A stretch of 37,877 nucleotides of DNA from Flavobacterium sp. Its GTDB lineage: Bacteria; Bacteroidota; Bacteroidia; Flavobacteriales; Flavobacteriaceae. The stretch lies in the NCBI GenBank assembly GCA_024644655.1, contig JAHEHJ010000050.1, positions 1 to 37,877 on the forward strand. The letters are read 5' to 3'. Below, piece by piece: positions 8,364 through 15,577 of this stretch. Below the pieces are notes generated by a model. The model saw only the letters and a list, made by a program, of their open reading frames with translations. It was not told the origin of the DNA and did no database searches. The first letter of the stretch is position 1, and each line of letters begins with the position of its first letter. The position numbers and the translations under genes are program-made.

Positions 8364-8972
8364 ATGAAATCGATTACGATTAAAGGATCAGAAAGAGAAA
8401 GCGTAGGCAAAAAAGCTACTAAAGCCGTACGTGATGCTGGAATGGTTCCTTGCGTTATTTACGGAGGAAGTCAACCAGTACATTTTGCAGCAGATGAAAG
8501 AGCATTTAAAAAATTGGTTTACACCCCAAACGCACACACAGTTGTGATTGATTTGAACGGAAAAACTACAGATGCTATTCTTCAAGACATTCAGTTCGAC
8601 CCAGTGTCTGACAAAATTCTTCACATTGACTTTTTCCAATTAGATGAGAAAAAAGAAATCATTATGGAAGTTCCTGTGAAAATTGCAGGTACATCTCCTG
8701 GAGTATTGTTAGGGGGAGACTTACGTTTGAACTTAAGAAGATTAAAAGTAAAAGCTTTACCTAAAAATCTTCCTGATTTTGTTGAAGCTAACATCTCTGA
8801 ATTACAAATGGGTAACAAATTATATGTTACTAAAATTGAAGCTGTTAACTTTAAATTGATGCACCCAGATAATACTGTGGTTTGTCAAGTGAAGATCTCA
8901 CGTGCTGCAATGAAAGCCGCTCAAGAAGCAGCAAAAGCAGCAAAAGCTCCAGCAAAAGGAAAGAAAAAATAA
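8364..8972 (+). CDS. rplY: 50S ribosomal protein L25 / general stress protein Ctc
   Basis: L25 of the Ctc type binds 5S rRNA in the large ribosomal subunit. The 202-residue product has the N-terminal L25 domain, starting [18 protein letters not shown], with VPCVIYGG and the strand-rich core ending HIDFFQLDE at about 90. The TL5/Ctc C-terminal beta domain follows ([16 protein letters not shown] onward). The end is an Ala/Lys-rich tail (about 183-202) probably touching rRNA. An A/T-rich -7-like sequence ends only a few bases before the ATG, so the leader may be very short. A strong terminator follows. Confidence 0.97.
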   Translation: MKSITIKGSERESVGKKATKAVRDAGMVPCVIYGGSQPVHFAADERAFKKLVYTPNAHTVVIDLNGKTTDAILQDIQFDPVSDKILHIDFFQLDEKKEIIMEVPVKIAGTSPGVLLGGDLRLNLRRLKVKALPKNLPDFVEANISELQMGNKLYVTKIEAVNFKLMHPDNTVVCQVKISRAAMKAAQEAAKAAKAPAKGKKK

Positions 8973-8989
8973 TTTATTTCCAATTGATA

Positions 8990-9024
8990 AAGAAAGCCTC
9001 GTTGAAAAACGGGGCTTTCTTATT
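8990..9024 (+). terminator. Terminator after rplY
   Basis: A 14-bp stem, AAGAAAGCCTCGTT against AACGGGGCTTTCTT (one T-G pair), has a 4-base loop and a T-rich tail. It starts 17 bp after the rplY stop. Confidence 0.9.
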
Positions 9025-9132
9025 TAAAAAGAAGTCATTCCCATAAGGGCTCCGGTTTTTATTTACAATCGCTTCCCATTAAAAATCTTCAAATTAACTC
9101 ATTTTCAAATTTTCACCCAAAGCGTAACCGAA

Positions 9133-9160
9133 TTGTATGAAATAAAATTGTTTACTTTTA
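9133..9160 (+). promoter_or_regulatory. pth promoter (TTG-N17-TACTTTTA)
   Basis: TTG at 9133-9135 and TACTTTTA at 9153-9160 are separated by 17 bp, close to the Bacteroidetes -33/-7 arrangement. The expected transcription start falls at or next to the ATG at 9166, so the mRNA would be leaderless or nearly so. Confidence 0.6.
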
Positions 9161-9165
9161 CACCC

Positions 9166-9834
9166 ATGAATTGGTTAACCAAATTACTGCAGCCAAAGAA
9201 AGCTTCTGAAAACAAAAAAGAAGTCCAAGCAGTGAATCCAGTTAACCCCAATAATACTAAGGAAGTGAGTAAAAAATACCTCATCGTCGGACTGGGAAAT
9301 ATAGGAGCAGAATATGCCAATACAAGACATAATATTGGCTTCAAAATAGTAGACTATGTAGCCCAAAAAGAAAACACCTCTTTTGAAACCGCTAAACTAG
9401 GTGCTCTAACCGAATACAATATCAAAGGAAGAAAACTAATTCTTTTGAAACCCAACACCTATATGAACCTTAGCGGTAAAGCGGTGTCGTATTGGATGGA
9501 AAAAGAAAACATTCCCAAAGAAAATGTTCTAATCATTACCGATGACCTCAACTTGCCTTTTGGCACTATTCGCATCAAAGCCAAAGGAAGTGATGGTGGA
9601 CATAACGGATTGAAAAATATTCAACTGCTACTAAACTCATCCGAATACCCTCGTTTCCGTTTCGGCATTAGTGACCAATTTAAAAAAGGACAACAAGTGG
9701 ATTACGTGCTAGGGGAATGGAATGAAGATGAAAAAACCAAACTATCTGAAAGGTTCATCTTAGCCAAAGACATCATCGAATCCTTTGCTTTAGCTGGTTT
9801 AGCTAATACCATGAACACCTTCAACGGAAAATAA
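9166..9834 (+). CDS. pth: Peptidyl-tRNA hydrolase
   Basis: Pth frees tRNA from prematurely released peptidyl-tRNA by cutting the ester bond (EC 3.1.1.29). The Pth core begins at KKYLIVGLGN and shows GAEYANTRHNIGF (conserved Asn and catalytic His), LLKPNTYMNLSG, the catalytic Asp in ITDDLNLPFG, and GSDGGHNGLKNI. The end is usual for the family. An N-terminal extension of about 34 residues (MNWLTKLLQPKK..., charged) precedes the core. I chose the ATG at 9166: the longer frame from TTG at 9133 would begin inside the promoter. An alternative is GTG at 9265, which would give the bare catalytic domain. Confidence 0.93.
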   Translation: MNWLTKLLQPKKASENKKEVQAVNPVNPNNTKEVSKKYLIVGLGNIGAEYANTRHNIGFKIVDYVAQKENTSFETAKLGALTEYNIKGRKLILLKPNTYMNLSGKAVSYWMEKENIPKENVLIITDDLNLPFGTIRIKAKGSDGGHNGLKNIQLLLNSSEYPRFRFGISDQFKKGQQVDYVLGEWNEDEKTKLSERFILAKDIIESFALAGLANTMNTFNGK

Positions 9835-9868
9835 AAAGCAAGCGCTACGCTCTTTTGTATAAATTATG

Positions 9869-9876
9869 TAAATTTA
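9869..9876 (+). promoter_or_regulatory. Putative -7 box of the trhO operon
   Basis: TAAATTTA resembles TAnnTTTG with the last base changed and lies 57 bp before the trhO ATG. It is in the only sizeable gap ahead of the four-gene operon. No -33 TTG at proper spacing was seen. Confidence 0.35.
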
Positions 9877-9933
9877 CCCCCGAATTCTTCCATTTAGAAT
9901 TCGCTACATAATTCTCACTTAACCGTTTATAGC

Positions 9934-11292
9934 ATGCAACTGTATAACACCTTAAGCGCAGAAGAAAGAGCCGAGCTTATTGACCAAGCAGGCCAACAAC
10001 GCCTGACGTTGTCTTTCTATGCGTATGCCAAAATTGAAGACCCTAAAACTTTTAGAGACAACTTATTCATCGCCTGGAATGCCCTTGACGCATTAGGCCG
10101 TACCTATGTGGCACATGAAGGAATCAATGCCCAAATGTCAGTTCCAGCTGAAAACTTTGAAGCTTTTCGACTAACATTGGAAGCGTATGATTTCATGAAA
10201 GGTATTCGCTTAAATGTAGCCGTTGAACACGACGATCATTCATTCTTAAAACTTACCGTTAAAGTACGAGATAAGATTGTAGCCGATGGCTTAAACGACG
10301 ATACTTTTGATGTAACCAATATCGGAGTACATCTAAAAGCTAAGGAATTCAACCAAATTCTAGAAGACCCAAACACCATTGTAGTTGATTTTAGAAACCA
10401 CTATGAAAGTGAAATTGGCCACTTCATAGGGGCTATCACTCCCGATGTGGAAACCTTTAGAGAAAGTTTACCCATCATCAACAATCAACTAAAAGACCAT
10501 AAAGAAGATAAAAACTTGGTGATGTACTGTACTGGAGGTATCCGCTGTGAAAAAGCCTCTGCCTATTTCAAACACCAAGGCTTTAAAAACGTCTTCCAAT
10601 TGGAAGGTGGTATCATCAATTATGCCAAACAAATCCAAGAAGAAGGACTGCCTAGCAAATTCATAGGGAAAAACTTTGTCTTTGATCACCGTCTAGGGGA
10701 ACGCATTACAGAGGATATCATTTCACAGTGCCATCAATGTGGAAAGCCTTGTGATAACCATACCAATTGCGAAAACGATGGCTGTCATTTACTCTTTATT
10801 CAATGTGACGACTGCAAAGCCAGTATGCAAAATTGCTGCTCTAACGAATGCCTTGAGATTACCCTATTACCTCTCGACGAACAAGTAAAGTTAAGAAGCG
10901 GTAAACAAGTTGGCAATAAAGTGTTTCGCAAAGGAAAATCGGAAAACTTGAAGTTCAAACAATCGGAGGCAAATACAACTCCCCTTGCCGCAGCTCCTTC
11001 ACCAAAAGACATCCGCCAAAAAATAAAAACCAAAAAAATAAAAGTGGGTAAAGTAGCTCACTATTTTGTAAAAGCCCAAGTGGGCCTATTTACTATAGAA
11101 AAACACGATATTAATGTGGGGGACACCCTACTCATTTCGGGACCTACAACAGGACAAGAAATAATAGTGCTACAAAAAATGTTAGTCAACGGAACAGAAG
11201 CCTCATCCGCTAAAGTTGGTGATAAAATTACCCTAGAAGTACCTTTCAGAGTACGCCTATCCGATCAATTATTTAAAGTTTACAACGCATGA
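9934..11292 (+). CDS. trhO: tRNA U34 hydroxylase TrhO with fused U32-type C-terminal domain
   Basis: TrhO (YceA) makes 5-hydroxyuridine at tRNA wobble position 34 using O2. Visible parts in order: an N-terminal TrhO domain with YVAHEGINAQMS at about 58-69; a rhodanese domain from about 145 with DFRNHYESEIGHF and the active loop CTGGIRC (Cys199 and Cys205); a Cys-rich segment with ten Cys between 266 and 306, probably metal-binding; a basic linker; and an extra domain at about 367-452. That last domain is alignable without gaps to the C-terminal domain of the next gene (about 40 of 86 identical, counted by eye). It is absent from the E. coli enzyme as I know it. The stop overlaps the trhP start (ATGA), so the two are translationally coupled. 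TrhO identity is firm; the role of the extra domain is inference. Confidence 0.9.
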   Translation: MQLYNTLSAEERAELIDQAGQQRLTLSFYAYAKIEDPKTFRDNLFIAWNALDALGRTYVAHEGINAQMSVPAENFEAFRLTLEAYDFMKGIRLNVAVEHDDHSFLKLTVKVRDKIVADGLNDDTFDVTNIGVHLKAKEFNQILEDPNTIVVDFRNHYESEIGHFIGAITPDVETFRESLPIINNQLKDHKEDKNLVMYCTGGIRCEKASAYFKHQGFKNVFQLEGGIINYAKQIQEEGLPSKFIGKNFVFDHRLGERITEDIISQCHQCGKPCDNHTNCENDGCHLLFIQCDDCKASMQNCCSNECLEITLLPLDEQVKLRSGKQVGNKVFRKGKSENLKFKQSEANTTPLAAAPSPKDIRQKIKTKKIKVGKVAHYFVKAQVGLFTIEKHDINVGDTLLISGPTTGQEIIVLQKMLVNGTEASSAKVGDKITLEVPFRVRLSDQLFKVYNA

Positions 11293-12530
11293 CCACTACA
11301 GGAAGAATAGAGCTTATGGCTCCAGCAGGAAATTTTGAATCCCTTCAAGCAGCATTAGATAATGGCTGTGATTCGGTTTATTTTGGTGTCGAACAATTAA
11401 ACATGCGCGCGCGCGCCACTGTCAATTTTGTATTAGATGACCTTCCCGAAATTGCACGCCGTTGTGCTGAAAAAAAGGTGCGCACTTACCTAACCCTCAA
11501 TACTATTATTTACGACCATGACTTGTCAATCGTAAAAACCTTATTATCTAAAGCGAAAGAAGCGGGAATAACAGCAGTTATTGCTTCAGACCAAGCAGTT
11601 ATCATGACGGCCAAAACCATGGGAATTGAAGTGCACATCTCAACTCAATTGAATGTAACCAACATCGAAACAGTTAAATTCTATGCTCTTTTTGCCGATA
11701 CCATAGTGCTTTCCCGAGAATTGAGTTTACGCCAAGTCAAGAAAATCACAGACGATATTGAAAAAGAACAAATTAAAGGTCCTAGCGGTCATTTAGTTGA
11801 AATAGAAATATTTGGTCATGGTGCTTTGTGCATGGCTGTCTCAGGAAAATGCTACTTGAGTTTACATTCCCACAACTCCTCTGCCAATCGGGGAGCCTGC
11901 AAACAAAACTGTCGTAAAAAATATACCGTAATTGATCAAGAAAGTGGTTTTGAAATTGAAGTAGATAACGAATATTTAATGTCTCCAAAGGATTTGTGTA
12001 CCCTTGATTTCTTAGACCAAGTTATTGATGCAGGGATCAAAGTCATCAAAATAGAAGGACGTGGCCGTGCTGCCGACTATGTGGCCACAGTAATCAAAAC
12101 CTACCGTGAAGCTATCGATGCGTATTATGAAGATAGTTTTACCAAAGAAAAAATAACTACTTGGATGGAAGCCTTAGCAACAGTATACAATCGTGGGTTT
12201 TGGAGTGGCTATTATTTAGGACAAAAACTAGGGGAATGGTCAGACAATCCAGGGTCAAGTGCAACTCAAAAGAAAGTGTATGTAGGTAAAGGAATGCATT
12301 ACTTCCAAAAAGCCAATATCGCCGAATTTAAAATTGAAGCCTATGACATCAAAAAAGGGGATAAAATTTTGATTACAGGCCCAAGTACGGGTGCACAAGA
12401 ATTATTATTAGACCAACTCTATGTCAATGATTTAGATGCCGAGAAAGCTACAAAAGGAGATACATGCACCTTTAAAGTGCCTTTCCGAATTCGCTTATCC
12501 GATAAAATGTATAAAATTGTAGAGAACTAA
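11289..12530 (+). CDS. trhP: U32-family tRNA hydroxylation protein (TrhP/YegQ-like)
   Basis: U32 'peptidase' proteins of the TrhP type act in the second, prephenate- and iron-sulfur-dependent route to 5-hydroxyuridine in tRNA. The 413-residue product starts ELMAPAGNFESLQAALDNG, typical of the family. It has TYLTLNTI, HISTQLNV and GALCMAVSGKCYL, and then the Cys set 181, 188, 204 and 208 (the latter two in RGACKQNCR) expected to hold an Fe-S cluster. KVIKIEGRGR follows, and a U32 C-terminal domain spans about 328-413. The related rRNA protein RlhA is larger, and YegQ/TrhP length fits better. Placement straight after trhO, overlapping by 4 nt, supports the tRNA U34 role. It shares 1 nt with the following ferredoxin gene. 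Confidence 0.88.
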   Translation: MTTTGRIELMAPAGNFESLQAALDNGCDSVYFGVEQLNMRARATVNFVLDDLPEIARRCAEKKVRTYLTLNTIIYDHDLSIVKTLLSKAKEAGITAVIASDQAVIMTAKTMGIEVHISTQLNVTNIETVKFYALFADTIVLSRELSLRQVKKITDDIEKEQIKGPSGHLVEIEIFGHGALCMAVSGKCYLSLHSHNSSANRGACKQNCRKKYTVIDQESGFEIEVDNEYLMSPKDLCTLDFLDQVIDAGIKVIKIEGRGRAADYVATVIKTYREAIDAYYEDSFTKEKITTWMEALATVYNRGFWSGYYLGQKLGEWSDNPGSSATQKKVYVGKGMHYFQKANIAEFKIEAYDIKKGDKILITGPSTGAQELLLDQLYVNDLDAEKATKGDTCTFKVPFRIRLSDKMYKIVEN

Positions 12531-12760
12531 TGGTGATTATTACACTGCAAAGGGACAAATGTATTGGCTGTAATTATTGTGTAGAAATGGCACCAGCCCA
12601 ATTTCAAATGTCTAAAAAAGACGGGAAATCAGTATTGCTTAAATCTACTAATGCCAAAGGATTCTTTACACTCAAATCGGCAGACCATACTATAGTTGAA
12701 GCCTGTGAACTAGCCCTAAAAGCTTGTCCCGTAAACATAATTACATTTAAAGAAACCTAA
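12530..12760 (+). CDS. Single-cluster 4Fe-4S ferredoxin
   Basis: This 76-residue protein has the pattern C11-x2-C14-x2-C17 (CIGCNYC) and a distant CP (Cys66 in ALKACPVNII), the ligands of one [4Fe-4S] cluster; Cys59 is an extra cysteine. It is a soluble electron carrier or cluster donor. Its start overlaps the trhP stop by one base and the next gene begins immediately after its stop, so it is surely cotranscribed. A plausible job is electron supply to TrhP or to the downstream radical SAM enzyme. That is inference from position only. Confidence 0.9.
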   Translation: MVIITLQRDKCIGCNYCVEMAPAQFQMSKKDGKSVLLKSTNAKGFFTLKSADHTIVEACELALKACPVNIITFKET

Positions 12761-13795
12761 ATGGATATTTATAAAATTCTAAAATTTAATAACCTCATCA
12801 AAAGCCATCGTATAAAATTCTTTGGCCTTTGGCTATTGAGTATTTTAGATAAAAGGTATTTAGCCATTCAATTTGATCCAGTTTTAGCTTGTAATCTCCG
12901 CTGTAAGATGTGCTACTTCACCGATGATGACTATGTTAAGAGTCATATGAAAGGTATTTTTCAAGAAAAAGATTTGGAAGATTTGGCCAAAGTGAATTTC
13001 AAAAATGCGCTGAAACTCCAAATTGGCTGTGGTGCCGAACCCACTCTTTTCAAACACAATACCAATCTTATTGAAATAGCCAAAAAGCACCGTGTTCCTT
13101 ATATTAGTATGGTTACCAATGGGAATTTATTAGACGCCCAAGAAATCGCTGCTCTAGCCACGGCTGGACTCAACGAGTTTATTCTTTCTATGCATGGAGT
13201 CACAAAAGCAACCTACGAAGACTTAATGGACAAAGGAGTATATGAAAAATTCCATGAGATTCTTCAGCTCATTACCGAACAAAAAAAGCAATATCCTAAC
13301 CTAAAATTGCGCATCAATTATACATTCAATACGGATAATTTTTACCAACTGAAAGAATTCTTTAACCTATATGGAGGTTATGCTATAGACATCATTCAAT
13401 TGCGTCCTATAGACAAAATAGGAGAAACTTCGTATGCCAATTTTAGCCTTAAAGCCATAGAAAATGACTATGCAGAGATGACCCATTTCTTAAAACAAGA
13501 GGCAACTAAAAGAAGTATTACGCTGCTCTATCCCAAAAGCATTAATCGCCAAGAAAAGGAATCGCTTATTGTAAAAACAGACAATAACAGTTCATATCTA
13601 ATGCCTTATACCTATTGCTATGTGTCTCCAAAATATTATTGGAAAGAGGATTTTAATTGGAGAGAGGAAAGTTTTTCTCACTGGAAAAAGAGAACACACT
13701 GGAATAAAACATTGTTTAAAAACATTTTCAAATCAAAAAAAGAACTCGAAAAACCCAACAGAAACATGTTAAATTATTCGGTGGAACTCAATTAA
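12761..13795 (+). CDS. Radical SAM protein of unknown substrate
   Basis: This 344-residue protein has the radical SAM signature CNLRCKMC (Cys44, Cys48, Cys51), followed by GCGAEPTLF (the GGE-like SAM site) and MVTNGNLL, so it should cleave S-adenosylmethionine to start a radical reaction. The C-terminal part is rich in Trp, Tyr and Lys and has a single Cys (in YTYCYVSP). It therefore lacks the auxiliary SPASM/Twitch clusters. The tail (about 300-344) is strongly basic, which would suit RNA or membrane contact. It directly abuts the ferredoxin gene and ends the trhO operon. Substrate unknown; a further step in tRNA modification is one possibility. It could also be merely cotranscribed. Confidence 0.85.
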   Translation: MDIYKILKFNNLIKSHRIKFFGLWLLSILDKRYLAIQFDPVLACNLRCKMCYFTDDDYVKSHMKGIFQEKDLEDLAKVNFKNALKLQIGCGAEPTLFKHNTNLIEIAKKHRVPYISMVTNGNLLDAQEIAALATAGLNEFILSMHGVTKATYEDLMDKGVYEKFHEILQLITEQKKQYPNLKLRINYTFNTDNFYQLKEFFNLYGGYAIDIIQLRPIDKIGETSYANFSLKAIENDYAEMTHFLKQEATKRSITLLYPKSINRQEKESLIVKTDNNSSYLMPYTYCYVSPKYYWKEDFNWREESFSHWKKRTHWNKTLFKNIFKSKKELEKPNRNMLNYSVELN

Positions 13796-13835
13796 AAGGA
13801 GCTAATTCTTTTTTAAAATGAATACAACAAAATAC

Positions 13836-13843
13836 TATCTTTA
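13836..13843 (+). promoter_or_regulatory. Putative -7 box before the PSP1/gldH genes
   Basis: TATCTTTA followed by C matches TAnnTTTG in seven of eight positions. It lies 69 bp ahead of the ATG at 13913, in the 117-bp gap after the radical SAM gene. Confidence 0.45.
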
Positions 13844-13912
13844 CACTTTTAACGTTTATGACAAGTAACCTCGGAATATTCCCAGGTGACCTACATATAT
13901 TATTCACAAAAT

Positions 13913-15103
13913 ATGGCTTGTACAAGTTGTTCAACATCTGATGGTGGTGCACCAAAAGGATGCAAAAATAATGGGACTTGCGGCACCGATAGCTGCAACA
14001 AATTAACCGTCTTTGATTGGTTAGCGAATATGAGTTTGCCTAGTGGCGAAACTCCTTTCGACTGTATTGAAGTACGTTTCAAAAATGGGAGAAAAGAATT
14101 TTACCGGAATACTGAAAAACTATCCTTGAGCATTGGAGACATTGTGGCTACCGAAGCTTCACCTGGACATGATGTAGGTATCGTTACCCTTACAGGCGAA
14201 TTGGTAAAAATCCAAATGAAGAAAAAAGGGGTGAATCACAACAGTCCTGAAGTAGCTAAAATATATCGAAAAGCATCTCAAAAAGACATTGATATTTGGA
14301 GTGATTCCCGAGACAAGGAAGAACCCATGAAAGTAAAAGCTCGGGAATTGGCCATTGCTCATAAACTAGAAATGAAGATATCCGATTTGGAGTTTCAAGG
14401 GGATGGGTCAAAAGTAACGTTCTATTATACCGCTAACGATCGTGTCGATTTTAGATTGTTAATTAAAGACTACGCTCGTGAATTCAGTACCCGTATCGAA
14501 ATGAAACAAGTAGGGTTCCGCCAAGAAGCCTCTCGTTTAGGTGGTATTGGATCTTGTGGTAGAGAATTGTGTTGTTCAACATGGCTAACCGACTTTAGAA
14601 GTGTGAATACTTCTGCGGCACGCTATCAACAATTGTCTTTAAACCCTCAAAAATTGGCAGGACAATGTGGAAAATTAAAATGTTGCTTGAACTATGAGCT
14701 AGATACGTATATGGATGCGTTGAAAGACTTCCCTGAGTTTGAAACCAAATTAAAGACCGAAAAAGGAGATGCAGTATGTCAAAAACAAGACATTTTCAAA
14801 GGCCTTATGTGGTTTGCCTATTTTGATAATTTTGCCAATTGGCATGTGTTAAACATTGAGCAAGTCAAAGAAATTATGGCAGCTAATAAACAAGGTAAAA
14901 AAGTGAGTTCTTTAGAAGATTTTGCCGTTGAAATTATTACAGAACCTGAAAAAGATTTCAATAATGCTATGGGACAAGAGAGTTTGACTCGTTTTGACCA
15001 ACCTAGAAAAAAGAAAACCAACCACAATAAAAACAAAAAGCGTAAACCATTTGGTCCTGATAAGAAACCAACATCCGAGAACAAAAATGAACCTAAAAAA
15101 TAG
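13913..15103 (+). CDS. PSP1 domain protein (RicT/YaaT-like)
   Basis: The product is about 396 residues and begins MACTSCSTSDGG with a Cys-rich head (Cys 3, 6, 17, 23, 28). The PSP1 domain follows, with GRELCCSTW, QCGKLKCCLNYEL and a conserved core similar to B. subtilis YaaT/RicT. RicT is part of an Fe-S-containing complex that acts with RNase Y in mRNA processing. The C-terminal 40 residues are Lys/Asn-rich and probably disordered or RNA-binding. I prefer the ATG at 13913 to the in-frame GTG at 13886, because MACTSC opens the Cys cluster directly. The end overlaps the gldH start by 17 bp. A role in RNA processing here is inferred from the family. Confidence 0.85.
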   Translation: MACTSCSTSDGGAPKGCKNNGTCGTDSCNKLTVFDWLANMSLPSGETPFDCIEVRFKNGRKEFYRNTEKLSLSIGDIVATEASPGHDVGIVTLTGELVKIQMKKKGVNHNSPEVAKIYRKASQKDIDIWSDSRDKEEPMKVKARELAIAHKLEMKISDLEFQGDGSKVTFYYTANDRVDFRLLIKDYAREFSTRIEMKQVGFRQEASRLGGIGSCGRELCCSTWLTDFRSVNTSAARYQQLSLNPQKLAGQCGKLKCCLNYELDTYMDALKDFPEFETKLKTEKGDAVCQKQDIFKGLMWFAYFDNFANWHVLNIEQVKEIMAANKQGKKVSSLEDFAVEIITEPEKDFNNAMGQESLTRFDQPRKKKTNHNKNKKRKPFGPDKKPTSENKNEPKK

Positions 15104-15572
15104 CATTTTGCTACTTTTAGTAGCAGTACTTTTATTTTCTTGTGACAAAAGAAGTGTTTTTGACGAGTATAAATCGGTAGGGAATGCATGGCATAAAGAC
15201 AGTATTGTGAGTTTTGATTTGCCTCAATTAGACCCTAAGAAAAACTACAATCTATATGTCAATGTTCGGGACAATTCTGATTACCCATATAACAATATGT
15301 TCCTAATTGTGTCTTTAGAACAACCCAATCATAAAGTTAAAGTTGACACCTTAGAATATCAAATGGCTAATCTAGATGGCACACTTCTTGGAAATGGTTT
15401 TACCGACATCAAAGAAAACAAACTTTTCTACAAAGGAAAAGAACGCTTTTCTCAAAAAGGAATTTATAAAGTACACATCAAACATGCTGTCAGACAAACT
15501 GGTAAAATAGAAGGTTTGGCACTACTACCAGGCATTTCCGATGTCGGTTTTAGAATAGAATCTATAGAATAA
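15087..15572 (+). CDS. gldH: Gliding motility lipoprotein GldH
   Basis: This 161-residue lipoprotein has a type II signal peptide (hydrophobic LLLLVAVLLFSC, with Cys the lipidated residue), then DKRSVFDEYKSVGNAWHKD. The body is beta-rich with LYVNVRDNSDYPYNNMFLIV and ends FTDIKENKLFYKGKERF and ALLPGISDVGFRIE, matching GldH. In Flavobacterium johnsoniae GldH is required for gliding. The start is the ATG at 15087, which gives a proper signal peptide; a longer frame upstream only reads the 3' end of the PSP1 gene out of frame. The pbp1A-like gene starts 5 bp after its stop. Confidence 0.92.
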   Translation: MNLKNSILLLLVAVLLFSCDKRSVFDEYKSVGNAWHKDSIVSFDLPQLDPKKNYNLYVNVRDNSDYPYNNMFLIVSLEQPNHKVKVDTLEYQMANLDGTLLGNGFTDIKENKLFYKGKERFSQKGIYKVHIKHAVRQTGKIEGLALLPGISDVGFRIESIE

Positions 15573-15577
15573 AAGAT

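Noticed and set aside
11404..11417. Alternating CG run (gcgcgcgcgc) in AT-rich DNA
   Set aside because: It encodes the conserved MRARA segment of the U32 protein in frame; codon choice explains it.
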